Below, piece after piece: positions 26,518-36,900 of a stretch of 64,000 nt of DNA. Position numbers and translations under genes: made by a program. Within the stretch, counting starts at the first letter, position 1, and each line of letters opens with the position of its first letter. The stretch comes from Kribbella aluminosa (lineage in GTDB: Bacteria; Actinomycetota; Actinomycetes; Propionibacteriales; Kribbellaceae), in the NCBI RefSeq assembly GCF_017876295.1, contig NZ_JAGINT010000001.1, forward strand, positions 186,001 to 250,000. Reading direction: 5' to 3'. The notes under the pieces are model-generated. The model was not told where the DNA came from, did not search any database, and was given only the letters and a program-made list of their open reading frames with translations.

Positions 26518-28233
26518 TCAGGCCTGGTATTCGTGCTCGGTCCCCGCTGATTGTGAGGTGCCGTTGGTGCGGGGCTCGCTGGTACTGGATGCGGTAGAGG
26601 AAGTGCTCTGCTGCTGCGACTGCCACCTGTCATAGGCCTCGGCTGGATCGTTGCCGACGTGAGCGATGAACTGTTGCCAGTTCTGCCCATACCGCTGCGC
26701 CCACTGTTGAGCGAACCCCGGAAACGCAGCGTCGACGGCCTCCAGCGCGTCGGCGTAGGCGTTGGAGTAGAGCAGCCGTTGATCCTTCTCGCTCACGCTG
26801 TCAGCGGCCATGGCCGCCTGCATGGTGCGTGATTGGAAGAGCCTGTCCGGCAGCGTGCCGGGCATCCCCTCCCCGTCGACCTTTTGCGCGCGGGCGACGC
26901 AGCCGAGCATGTAGCCGGCGAGGTCCTGGTTGAACGCTTCCATGTCGCCGCGGGCCGCCGCGTGCGACATGGTCATCGCCATGGTCTCGGACATCCGGTC
27001 GCGATGTTCGGCGTGCCCCATCTGGGGGCGAAGGGTGAACGCGCCGAGCACGCCCTGGCGGCTGACGGCGTCCTCGTACCGGGTTGGATCGACGGGCCAT
27101 CCGGTGCAGTCCATGAAGTCACCGCGCCAGACCGTCTGCATCTGGTCGGTGCCGGCGATCCGCTCCTCGTGCGGGGGCGACATGTGCCATTGGCCGTGGG
27201 CGAACCCGTTGACCATCACCTGCACGCGCGGGTCCTCCCGGATGCGTTGTCCGAGGACGACACGCGAGGCCTCTGTGACTTCTTCGCGGCTGATGCCGTC
27301 CTCTTCGGCCTGCCGGTACAGCCTGGCGATCATCGTGGTGTAGCTCGCCATGATCGTCTCGGTGTCCGCGCCGGGCTGACGCAGGGCCGCGAACGCGTTC
27401 TCGGTCAGTGCCATCTCCGTCATTCCCGCCGAGCGTGGCGTGAACAGCTCGCGGTGGCCACGCTCACGAAACTTGAGGTCGGCGTAGCGTGTCTGCCACT
27501 TCTTGGACAGATAGCCGCTGGGATCAACGGAGTCAGTATCGGGTCGCGACCCTCTGCGTTCGGCCTCGTGGCCTGAGGCCAGTTGCTGTGCCCAGTTCAT
27601 CTTCGACTCGGCCTTGGCGTCGATGCGCTGCTGGATCGCCGTCGAGACTGGTTCGAGGCGCTCTTTGACGATGTGGCGGAACGTCGGCGACATCAGGTAC
27701 ATCGCCGCCATCGTGGACATCACGCGCACGACCGACGCCGCGCTGACGCCCTCGTTCAATGGCCGCATGGCGGCCATCACCATTGTCTCGGCATGCACGC
27801 GGTGCATTGCGCTGAGCTTCTCGACGCGCTCGTCGTCGTTGAACCCTCGCACGAGAATCTTGGACGCGCGTAGCGATTCCATGTACTTGTTCCCGGCGTC
27901 GCGGACGTTCTCGCGCAGCAGCTTGAGCTGCTCGCGGTCCGTGAGGTCTGCGGTTGCGTTGGTCTGCTCGCGGTCGGCTTCGCGCCGGCGGGCCTGTTCC
28001 TCCTCGCGGCGGCGCTCCCGGGTACTGAAGAAGTCGCGGGTGCGGTCCCACCGGTCCTGCCAGCCGGAGCCGCCGGTTCCGTTCTGCCCGGAGGGATCGT
28101 CTTCCCACCACTCGGCGTCGATTGGCTCCTGCTGCTGGTCTCCGGTTCGCCAGTGCCGCCTTTGCGCCGGGTTGAAGACCAGTTCGCCGGTGATCGGGAG
28201 CGCCTTGCGGCCCCGGCTGTTTCGTTGCGCCAT
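26518..28233 (-). CDS. Hypothetical protein (571 aa), partner gene of the RNA polymerase-like protein
   Basis: The start at 28233 lies five bases after the stop of the polymerase-like gene, so the two are almost certainly co-translated. The N-terminal 110 residues are disordered and charged (an Arg/Glu-rich helix near 70-95). The middle (120-450) is a large helical domain with segments such as LLRENVRDAGNKYMESLRAS and RVMSTMAAMYLMSPTFRHIV. The C-terminal 60 residues are Gln/Ser/Thr-rich. I see no sigma-factor region 2 or 4 signature, no zinc site and no membrane helix. By position it could be a specificity or processivity factor for the polymerase; that is inference. Confidence 0.8.
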   Translation of the reverse strand: MAQRNSRGRKALPITGELVFNPAQRRHWRTGDQQQEPIDAEWWEDDPSGQNGTGGSGWQDRWDRTRDFFSTRERRREEEQARRREADREQTNATADLTDREQLKLLRENVRDAGNKYMESLRASKILVRGFNDDERVEKLSAMHRVHAETMVMAAMRPLNEGVSAASVVRVMSTMAAMYLMSPTFRHIVKERLEPVSTAIQQRIDAKAESKMNWAQQLASGHEAERRGSRPDTDSVDPSGYLSKKWQTRYADLKFRERGHRELFTPRSAGMTEMALTENAFAALRQPGADTETIMASYTTMIARLYRQAEEDGISREEVTEASRVVLGQRIREDPRVQVMVNGFAHGQWHMSPPHEERIAGTDQMQTVWRGDFMDCTGWPVDPTRYEDAVSRQGVLGAFTLRPQMGHAEHRDRMSETMAMTMSHAAARGDMEAFNQDLAGYMLGCVARAQKVDGEGMPGTLPDRLFQSRTMQAAMAADSVSEKDQRLLYSNAYADALEAVDAAFPGFAQQWAQRYGQNWQQFIAHVGNDPAEAYDRWQSQQQSTSSTASSTSEPRTNGTSQSAGTEHEYQA

Positions 28234-28238
28234 GGTGC

Positions 28239-31200
28239 TCAGCTCTCCATTTCGTAGCCGGCGCCGTCGGTGGGCGCGGCTGGTTCAGGGTCGATCAGCG
28301 GCAGGTAGGCAGGGGCCTGGCCACGGGCAGGCCGCGCAGCGGCTGCCACGGCGACGGCATGTGTCGAGCGGCGGTTGTCGCCTCGTGCCTGTGCGGCGCT
28401 GTGCTCGTCGGTGACGACGTCGCGTTTGACGAGGGCGTCCGCGATGGTTTGCGCGGTGGGTTCACTGTGCGACTCCGGGTCCGGGAGCAGGCCGTTGGCG
28501 AGCCGGCGGGATCGTCGGGTGGCCGCTGAGCAGAACTGTTCGTTCATCTCGCCGTCGAAGAGGTTCTCGTGCTTGCCGGCGGCGACGATCAGGTCCTCGA
28601 GGGTGCCGCCGTACGCCATCCGATCCATCAACGAGCCTTGCAGCGACGGATCGTCTTCCAGGTTGCGTACGAGCCCGGTCTTCGGGTCGGTGAGCGCCTG
28701 GGCCACCCGGTCGACGTATTCAGGGTTGACGGTGACGGCGAACCCGTCCTTGGCCCGGTAGAAGTCAACGAACTGCTCCACCCACTGCTCAGGTGTCGCC
28801 TGGAGCGGGACACCGTCCTCGAATTGCGCCCGCCACTTGCCTGGCCCGAGGTGTTCCAGAACGCGCCCGCGCCACAGATCGCGCCCCGGGCCCTGCAGCA
28901 TCTCGTACTTGTGCCGGGCCTCGGCGGCGTCATGCTTGGCCTGCAGGACGGACTGCGTCACCGGGTAGGTGACCTCGAGGACGGCTTTCATGTCCTCATT
29001 GCGCAGCGCGCGGACGGCGCGCTGGCTGTACGAGCCACCGAGACCGGTGCCGTGGGCCTTGATCGCGGTGGCGAACATCGAGGCCTCCTGGTCGGTCCGA
29101 TTGATGCCTGAGCGGCCGCTGTGGCCTCCGAGGTATCGGGCGTAGTCGGTCAGTTTCTGGAGGTTGCCTTTGGCGCCGGTGGTGACGCAGACGTCGCGCA
29201 CGCTGTTCAGGTGGGACTGCAGGTCGGCGAACGACAGGGCCGTGCCGAACTCGCCCCGCTGGGCGCTGCGGTAGAAGCCGCTCAGCCGGACGGTCACGTC
29301 GTCTTGGCGCGCACGGGTCGTCTCCGGAGCTTCATCGGCTGCGCCCCAGCGAATGAGGTTCGCCGCGCCACTCAGGCTGTCCAGCTGTTGGCGCAGCTCG
29401 GGGTCCTTCGAGAGCGCCACCTGGGTGTCGAGGGAGACCTGCATGGCGAACGGGTGCGTGCCCTGCTCGCTCACGACACCGGTATCCAGGAGGTTCGCCG
29501 GCACCGACAGCTTCGCCATTGCCTCGGCCTTCGCCGCCCGGCTGTGCAGTTTCACCACGGCGACGGCGTCGCCGTCGAAATCGCCGTCGAAGCACTGGTC
29601 CATCACCGGGTTGATGGCCACGCCGGTGAGTCGCTGGTCGACCGCGACGCGCAGATAGCGCACGCCCGCGTCGCGCAGCACCGGGTCACGCCAGACGAGC
29701 GCGTGGTCACCCTCGATCAGGCCGAGCTGATCGGCCATGACCGGGCTGACAGCGATTTGGTCGATGTCGAGGCGGGGGTCTGCGGTCCATACGGCGGTCG
29801 CGGAGTCGGCGAGCCGGCTCGACATGAGGCCGGTCTTGAAGATGTTGTGTTTCCCGCTGAAGACTCGCTGCTCGAGGTCGGTGGTGATGGCCTCGAAGTT
29901 GCGCTGGGCACGGGCGGCGGCCTGGCTCATGGCGTCGACGAGTTCTTCGCGCTGGCCCTGGCCGAGGGACCCGGCGTTGAGTTTGTCTTGCAGCGCCCGG
30001 TAGCGGCAGGCCTGCTCGTGGATGTCGAGGTAGCGGTTGGTGTAGTCGTGGGTGACCACGCTGCCGTCGTCGAACTCCTGGCCCGAGCGCAGGTGCGAGG
30101 ACAGCACCGGTACTTTCCAGGAGGTCCCGGAGGCCGCCTCGGTCTGTTCGCCGGTCAGGTAGCGCAGCGGGAACGGGATCTCGAGGTCGCCTCCCTTGTC
30201 GCCGATGAGCGCACCGAAAGATCGGCGCATCGCCACGACATGCAGCCCGCCGTTCGAGGTTCGCACCAGCTCAGGCATCGCGAACAGGCGACGCTCGGGC
30301 TGCTCATCGACCATGTCGTGGCCCGTCCTGCGGTCATTGTTGTCGCGACCGATCACGTGCAGCGTCCCGTCTGCTGCCATGGCGAGCCCCACGCTGAGCA
30401 TGTACTCGCGCAGGTTTGCCTCGGCACCGGCGTTGTGGCCGTAGAACTCCTGCATGATCGCCGGGCAGTCCTGCGCACCGAGCGCCCAGGCCAGCTGAGA
30501 AGAGGCCTTGCGGCCCTTGCCTGCCAGCACCGATTCGTCGTCGTAGATCTTCGTCTTCTCGTCGACGGCCATGTGGGTGACGATGAACCGCATGCTGCCC
30601 AGGCTCCCCGCCCGCACACCACCGCCTGGCACCGTCAGATCCTTGGCCCCGGCGGCCATGAGCTCGCGCGCCGAGCCAGCATTACGCCGTGAGATCAGCG
30701 AGAACGGGCTCATCACCACGTGGAGGTCCGGGTTGGCGCGGAACCAGCCGACCTCTTGCTCGACGTGCTGCCGGCCGGCGTCTTCTGGGCGCATGCCGCG
30801 GTCGACGACCAGCGACACCACGCCCTTGTTGCCGTGAAGATCCGACAGTTTGTCGCCGACGACGAGGTCGCGTAGCTCATTACCCGCGCCGCGGATCTGG
30901 TTGGCCTGCGCGAACTCGCGGCTGATCACGATCGGGTCGTCTGCCGTCCAGCCGCCGAACGTCATCATGGCGGTCCCGGTGGCCGGCGTGATCTTCGATG
31001 ACTGCATCAGCGTGGACGCGGTCATCTGCTGGCGGTCGAACGGGTCGTACTGGAGTGTTTCGAGCTCGGGGCGGTTCATCAGCGGGGCGCGCGCGCCGGA
31101 CGTCGTTGCCGGGTCGCCGGGGATGATCCGTCCCTCGGGGCTCACCGTCGCGTCTTCGGTGAGGTAGCGCACGATGCCCTGGTTGGTCGCACCTCCGGTC

Positions 31201-33797
31201 ATGACCGGGTCGAAGTAACCGGCGGGTGCCGCGACGCCGTTCTGGTCGGTGCCGGTGAGCACTGCCATGTTCCGGCCGCCGGTGAGCTTCCAGGGGTCGA
31301 AGTGGTTGTCGTCGGCGGGGTCGGACTCGCCCTTTCCCGCCTGGTGCTCCGCGTAGACGGTTGAGCCGCTCTTGATCTCGTTCGAGTAGCGGACCCGTTT
31401 GGCTTCGGTGGCCAGGATCGCTGCCGTCCAGGGGTCGAGCTGGCCGGAATCCTCGTCGCGGGCGCGATCGATGAAGTCGGTTGCGTGCTTGGTGCCGTAC
31501 AGCTGTGTGTAGACGCGGTTGAGCGACGAACCCTCGCCGACCTCGCTGCGGCCGGACAGCAGATCGTTAGCGAGCTGGTACTCGATCCGGTCGATCATCG
31601 TCTGCTCGTAGCCCCGCAGCAGCGTCCGCTCCTCGACGCTTTTGGTCTCGCCCCGCACCTGGGGTGCGATGCGGGCCTCGTATCCGGGCACGATGAGGCC
31701 GTTGTCGCCGCTGATGAAGCCGGTGATGATCTCGCCGTGCCCGCCGACGTCGAAGACCTGCCCGATCTGGCCGGTGACGGCTGTCGTCGAGCCGTCACGC
31801 CTCATCTTCTCGGCGGTCCAGCGGATGACTCCTTGCTGGTCGATGAGAACCTCGCCCGGCTCTGCCGCGTTGCGCGCGAGGCTCGAACGGACGGTGTCAC
31901 CGACGCGCCGCACGAACAGCGAACTGTGCGCATCCGCAGGGACGGCTGTCGTCTCGTCGAACCGTACGAGCCGATCCTTGAACCGGTCGGTCTGGAATCC
32001 GGAGCCGCGCATCTCGCCTGGGCCGGCTTCGATTCGGCGCAACGCCTGGGCGAGCTCGTCGAGGTTCGACCACTGGCCTTTCGGGCTGGTCATGTACTTG
32101 GCGACGCGCACCGGGTCGAAGCGTTGCTCGACGAATTCGCCGTCGACCAGGAGCGTCTCGGGTTCCCAGCTGCCGATGAGCTCGTCGGCGATCTCGTCGG
32201 CGTGTGCCCGGACCTTCTCCGCGGCGGTGCCGCCGTAGACGAGGTTGCCGAAGTCCGGTTCGATACCGGGCCCGGAGGACTGGAATTCGCCGATCATGCC
32301 GAGGCGCTCCTCGTACATCTGCTCCGTTGCGCCAGGGCGCAGGAGCTCGCCGCGATGCCCGGTGAGAACGTCCCAGTAGGAACGCTGAACGGTCGCGATC
32401 TCGGGGTCGCTGGAGTACTGCGGAGGCTCGAACTCGACCAGGTTCAGGCCGGCGGATCGCTGCTCCTCGAAAGCGGCGATGAGACTGTCCGCATCCAGCG
32501 AGGCCCGCAGGTTTTCCCGGGCGCTGTCCACGGCCTTCGAGAGGTACTGTTCGGCGGCTTCGGCATTGACGAAGAACTCGGGCAGGCTGCGGTCGTTTGC
32601 CTCACGGCGAAGCATCACTTTCGAGCCCTCGCGATGGCGCTGGCCAGCCGACCGGTAGTCCTTGACCACGAACATCGAGTCCTTGCCGACGTGGTAGCTG
32701 TCCTCGATCTCGACCGGTTCGGCGGCGCCCTGGCGGCCTCTGCGGGCGGTCTCGATGTGCGTCGATCCGTTCTGGCCGGCGAGCAGGTCGGGACGGTCCT
32801 GGCGTACCACCGCCCGGCCCTGCGCGAAGCGGAGCAGCTCGACGGCCTCGGCCGGAGTGGGGGAGTACAGCGCTGTCTTGCCCCGCTCGATCTTGTGGTT
32901 CGTCGAGTAGCGCACGACCATCCCGTTGTCGTAGATGCGGGCGCCGGCATAGTCCTCACGGGGCCGGGGCTCGGTGAGGCGGATTTCCATCCCGGTTCCG
33001 GAGACACGGGCCTTGATCTGACCTGGGTTCTGGTCCCGGCGTACCTCGTAGCCGAGTCCCTGGGCCTGTAGTTCCCGCAGCATCGCGACCGACCGCTCCA
33101 CGGCGGCGGCAGACATGAACCGGTTGCGGTCCACTCTGCCGGTGCGAGGATCGCGGCCGCCGTCGAGAACCCACTGGCGCACCTGCTGGTAGTCGCGGAC
33201 GCTCATCGAATCGCGTAGCGCGGTCAGCCCGGAGGCGTCCTCGTCGGTCATCGCCAGACCTGCCTCGGACAGACGGCCGCCGGAATCAGCGATCCACAAC
33301 ATTGCCTGCCCGTGCTCGGGACTCGCGGCCCGGTTCGTCTCGCCGCCCATGTCCCGTTCGATCGTCTCGTCCGGAAGATAGACCAGGGCAGTACCCGCGC
33401 CCTTGATCGTTGCCCGCTGCGACCACTCCGGGTCATACGGGCTGATCGGCAGGGCCGGCGCCGCGTTTACCGGGCCGGCCAGGCCTACCTCGCGCAGGAA
33501 GCGTGCCTGCAGCTGCTGCAGGAGCGGGTCTGTGACCGTGTGCTCGGTGAAGATCGGCCCGGAGCCCGGCACGGACTCCTGGATCGACGCGTCCAGCGCT
33601 GTCAGCAGGTCCTGCACGCCGAGCTGCGGGTCGGCAACAGACCTGCCCAGCGGGGCCAGCCGCTCGTCCGCGCGCAGCCTGATGGCCTTCGCCTGTGAGA
33701 TCGGGATGACCTGGCGCGCTTTGTGTCGCGCCAGCCGGATCGCGTCGTAGACGACGTACTCGAAGAAGTACCGCCGCAGCCCATGTCCTGTCTTCAT
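28239..33797 (-). CDS. Single-chain RNA polymerase-like protein with RpoB and RpoC active-site motifs
   Basis: 1852 aa. Residues 981-995 read GDKLSDLHGNKGVVS, the RpoB double-psi-barrel signature with both catalytic lysines (K983, K991) at the same 8-residue spacing as in cellular beta. Residues 1323-1362 (GLMSSRLADSATAVW...IDQIAVSPVMADQLG) follow the RpoC 'GKRVDYSGRSVIV...CGLPKxMAxxL' pattern. DPVL at 1371-1374 matches 'RAPTL', and FDGDFDGDAVAV (1403-1414) is the RpoC metal site (D1406, D1408, D1410). GLGGSYSQRAVRAL near 1585-1598 resembles the trigger loop. E. coli beta plus beta' is about 2750 residues, so this is a compacted fusion. No sigma-binding coiled coil or zinc ribbon was recognised. 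It heads an operon with 26518-28233 and an HU-like gene. Confidence 0.9.
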   Translation of the reverse strand: MKTGHGLRRYFFEYVVYDAIRLARHKARQVIPISQAKAIRLRADERLAPLGRSVADPQLGVQDLLTALDASIQESVPGSGPIFTEHTVTDPLLQQLQARFLREVGLAGPVNAAPALPISPYDPEWSQRATIKGAGTALVYLPDETIERDMGGETNRAASPEHGQAMLWIADSGGRLSEAGLAMTDEDASGLTALRDSMSVRDYQQVRQWVLDGGRDPRTGRVDRNRFMSAAAVERSVAMLRELQAQGLGYEVRRDQNPGQIKARVSGTGMEIRLTEPRPREDYAGARIYDNGMVVRYSTNHKIERGKTALYSPTPAEAVELLRFAQGRAVVRQDRPDLLAGQNGSTHIETARRGRQGAAEPVEIEDSYHVGKDSMFVVKDYRSAGQRHREGSKVMLRREANDRSLPEFFVNAEAAEQYLSKAVDSARENLRASLDADSLIAAFEEQRSAGLNLVEFEPPQYSSDPEIATVQRSYWDVLTGHRGELLRPGATEQMYEERLGMIGEFQSSGPGIEPDFGNLVYGGTAAEKVRAHADEIADELIGSWEPETLLVDGEFVEQRFDPVRVAKYMTSPKGQWSNLDELAQALRRIEAGPGEMRGSGFQTDRFKDRLVRFDETTAVPADAHSSLFVRRVGDTVRSSLARNAAEPGEVLIDQQGVIRWTAEKMRRDGSTTAVTGQIGQVFDVGGHGEIITGFISGDNGLIVPGYEARIAPQVRGETKSVEERTLLRGYEQTMIDRIEYQLANDLLSGRSEVGEGSSLNRVYTQLYGTKHATDFIDRARDEDSGQLDPWTAAILATEAKRVRYSNEIKSGSTVYAEHQAGKGESDPADDNHFDPWKLTGGRNMAVLTGTDQNGVAAPAGYFDPVMTGGATNQGIVRYLTEDATVSPEGRIIPGDPATTSGARAPLMNRPELETLQYDPFDRQQMTASTLMQSSKITPATGTAMMTFGGWTADDPIVISREFAQANQIRGAGNELRDLVVGDKLSDLHGNKGVVSLVVDRGMRPEDAGRQHVEQEVGWFRANPDLHVVMSPFSLISRRNAGSARELMAAGAKDLTVPGGGVRAGSLGSMRFIVTHMAVDEKTKIYDDESVLAGKGRKASSQLAWALGAQDCPAIMQEFYGHNAGAEANLREYMLSVGLAMAADGTLHVIGRDNNDRRTGHDMVDEQPERRLFAMPELVRTSNGGLHVVAMRRSFGALIGDKGGDLEIPFPLRYLTGEQTEAASGTSWKVPVLSSHLRSGQEFDDGSVVTHDYTNRYLDIHEQACRYRALQDKLNAGSLGQGQREELVDAMSQAAARAQRNFEAITTDLEQRVFSGKHNIFKTGLMSSRLADSATAVWTADPRLDIDQIAVSPVMADQLGLIEGDHALVWRDPVLRDAGVRYLRVAVDQRLTGVAINPVMDQCFDGDFDGDAVAVVKLHSRAAKAEAMAKLSVPANLLDTGVVSEQGTHPFAMQVSLDTQVALSKDPELRQQLDSLSGAANLIRWGAADEAPETTRARQDDVTVRLSGFYRSAQRGEFGTALSFADLQSHLNSVRDVCVTTGAKGNLQKLTDYARYLGGHSGRSGINRTDQEASMFATAIKAHGTGLGGSYSQRAVRALRNEDMKAVLEVTYPVTQSVLQAKHDAAEARHKYEMLQGPGRDLWRGRVLEHLGPGKWRAQFEDGVPLQATPEQWVEQFVDFYRAKDGFAVTVNPEYVDRVAQALTDPKTGLVRNLEDDPSLQGSLMDRMAYGGTLEDLIVAAGKHENLFDGEMNEQFCSAATRRSRRLANGLLPDPESHSEPTAQTIADALVKRDVVTDEHSAAQARGDNRRSTHAVAVAAAARPARGQAPAYLPLIDPEPAAPTDGAGYEMES

Positions 33798-33832
33798 CGT
33801 TCATCGCCTCCGCGGGAGTGATCGGCACATAA

Positions 33833-33890
33833 CCATTCTATAGAGAGTAGATCATTATTCCTGATAATTATTCAATAGTCACTGAAAAGC
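33833..33890 (-). promoter_or_regulatory. AT-rich island A upstream of the RNA polymerase-like operon
   Basis: AT-rich segment between the coupling protein stop and the polymerase-like start. On the + strand it has two direct copies of a 12-base word 13 bp apart: AGATCATTATTC (33849-33860) and TGATAATTATTC (33862-33873). Related words occur in islands B-E. Presumed promoter and/or operator for the 33797-25632 operon. Confidence 0.6.
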
Positions 33891-33958
33891 TGAGTCGGCC
33901 GCACCCACACCTCAAGGCAGGGCGGCGGCCGACGTGGACGGCGGAGGCTGGGTCCGGT

Positions 33959-36900
33959 TCAGCTGTCCAGCATCTCGACTGCCATCGCGCGGTCGAACGC
34001 GCCGCCGGCCAGGTGTTCCCAGGTCGGCAGGGAAGCCAGGAATCGGTAGAAGTCGGCTGCAATCTCCACCGTTGCCAGCGCCTGCAGGTCTTCCGCGTGC
34101 AACTCGCTGTCGAAGAAGACCCGCGAGTCTCCGCTGCTGGCCGCACTGTTGAGCTTGCTTGCAGCCTCGGCGAACGTCGACGAGCGCAGTGGCGTGATGT
34201 AGGTCCGCGACCCGTCGGCGCTGCGCAGCTCTCCGTCGCCGCCGACGGAGAAGTGGTCCCGGTCTTGCTGGAGCTCGACGAGCGCTGACTTGTACGCCTC
34301 GGTGAGCTGCCGGTCCAGGCTCTTGACTCGTGCAGTTCCGTCGGGTTTGACCAGCATGTCTTGGCTGATCGTCGCTTCGGCGTAGATGAGCCGGCGACGC
34401 GCGGCGGCGGCTGTCTCGCGCTGGGCGACCTCCGCGGCGAGCTCGACGTTGTCGACAACTTGGTCGTCGTCGTAGATCATCGCGACGTCGAGGTCATCGA
34501 CGTCGACCTCGCGGACCGCATGCGGGTCGCGTCCTTGCTCGACGTTGACCTTCATCTGCACGATCTCCATGACCTCGTCGGAGTAGATGTCCGGATCGAG
34601 GCGCGCGATGTCGACGTCGGCGTAGCCGTAGCTCTCCTGGTAGACGTCCTTCGCGCTGCCGGAGTGGATCGCCTGCTTCATCCGCTTGTCGAGCATCTTG
34701 CGGAAGTCCGGCTGGTTCATCCGCACGTCGAAGTCCAACGCCGAGCTCAGCGTCGGGATCGTCTGGAGCGTGTAGGGGCGCCCGGGGTGGATGATCGCGT
34801 CCTCGAACAGCCGCCACGACATCGGCAGGCTTGTCTCGTTGCGATTCCAGACCGGAGGGTCGCCCGCGCGGAAGACGATCGAGTTGCGTTCGGGGATGAA
34901 CGCCATGTCGTTGTACTTGATCAGCGGCTCCTCCTTGGTGTTCATCGTGTAGGAGACGCGGCCCTCGGTCTTGCCGCCCACGACCTTGTCCAGGTCCTGG
35001 CTGATCTGCTTGGAGTCGATGTAGGACTTGTGCGTGGTGCCGCTCATTTTCTCGAGCGTCTCGATCATCGAATCGTCGGTGGACTTGAGGAACACGATGT
35101 TGCTCGTGTTCCCCTGGACGATCTTGTCGACGCTTTCTCCGTAGACGTCACGCAGCTGCTGAAGGGTCTGCAGGATCAAGGTGAACTGCTGTTCCTGGCC
35201 CAGGCCGATGGAGAGCATCGTCTCGAAGCCCGCGATGCCGTTGCCGTCGGACTGCAGGTTGCCCAGCTCGTCGAGCATGAACCGCGTCTTGTACAGCGGT
35301 TTCTGGTTGCTCTTGGTCATGTAGGACTTGTCGAAGTTCAGATCGACCAGTTGTTTGATCAGGATCAAGATCAGCTTGGCGTACTTCATCAGGTGTGGCG
35401 GGGTCACCAGGAATACGGCCTTCGGGGCCTCGGAGTAGCGCACCATCGTCTGTGTGATCGCGCGTGCGTGCCCCCTGACCTTCTCGGGGGCACCGGATGC
35501 CGTGAGATCGAGCCGGTCTTGCGGATAGGTGGTGTCGGCCGGCTGGTACTCGGTGATCGCGCTGCCGTGCGTGGCGTTTGTGTGAACCGGCCGGAGCTCA
35601 CGGATCACGCCGTTCTTGACGATCTTCTTGCCTGTGACGGGCTCGGCGACGTAGTGCCGGCCGTTGAGCGAGACCTGATAGTTCTTCTTGAAGTGGAAGT
35701 AGAAGGTACGCACCAGCATTTTCGACTGTGGGTTCACCAGTTCGAGCTTCAGCCAGGCTTCGTCGGTGGGGAACTTCCCCTTGAAGTAGTACCGGGCCCA
35801 GCCTTCACGCGAGACGATGTCGGCGTGGTCGAAGTCCTCGCCGAGAGGTTCGGCGAATCTCGGGTCGGCATAGGCCGACCACATGGCCTGCTGGCCGATG
35901 AGGTGGTCGCGCTTGAGGTAGTTCATGGAGAAGCGCACGCCCAGCCTGCGCGGGAACGACAGCCCGCCCAGGTCGGTGTTCTGCGAGGGTTTGCCCGAGG
36001 TGAGGGTCGAGATCGTGGGGTCGGTGAAGAAGCTCATGGCCGTGATCGCGATGCCGTACACCGACGCGAGCATCTTCTCGGCACCCGCCATCGCCCGCAG
36101 CGCGTTGTTGGCGTTGCCGATGAGCGTGCGCATGGTGTTGGTCGGCAATGCCTCGGTCGCGTTGAAGTAGAGCGTGAGCATGTCCTGGTCCGCCTTGCCC
36201 TCCCACAGGAACGCCTGGCGCTCGGCGTCGTCGCGGGCCGCTTCGAGGCCGGCCTCATCGTTCTCGAATCCGCCGGCCTTGACCTTCTTCTCCAGCTCGG
36301 CCTCAGGGTTCTTGAGCTTCTTGCTCGTGAGCTGGACGAAGAGCTGGTAGCAGTTGTAGAGGGTGACGTGCCCCCACATGTCGTCGAGGCGCCTTTCCAG
36401 CGTCTCGGGATCCATGCGCGTCGCCGCGGCATGCTCGCGCAGCTCGCGTTCCTCTTCGAGATAGAAGTCGATGAGGCCGTAGGCCGCGCGCTTGAAGGCG
36501 TTGTTCGCCGCGTTCGGCCAGACCGGGTCCTCGCCGCCGTCGACGGGGAAGAAGACATCGGCGATGTTCTCGACGTACAGGGCGCACTTGGTCGAGTCGC
36601 CCTCGCGTGCCGCGTCGGCCGCCATGCCCAGCGGGTTGTAGATGTCGGTCTTCATCGCGTTGATGAGGTTGAACTGCACCGGTTCGAAGCCGCGGGTCAC
36701 GAACGGAACGTAGTTCTTCACGAGCAGCTCGCCCTTGGGGTCGTTGATGACCATGTTGGACGGGCGCTTCTCGCGCGACCACATGTCGAGCATCGGCTCG
36801 ATGTAGGTCTGCCCCTTACCGGCCCGGGTGATCGCCAGCACCATCGTGTTCACCGGTGCGGTGTCCACGATGTACGCCCCGCCCGGGCGCTGGACCTCGT

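Noticed and set aside
26518..28233. 571-aa protein as a sigma factor
   Set aside because: Attractive by position, but no region 2 -10-binding aromatic set and no region 4 helix-turn-helix could be seen; left as unknown.
29121..33071. Long + strand frames opposite the RNA polymerase-like gene
   Set aside because: Same antisense effect; the - strand protein has clear catalytic motifs and these frames have none.
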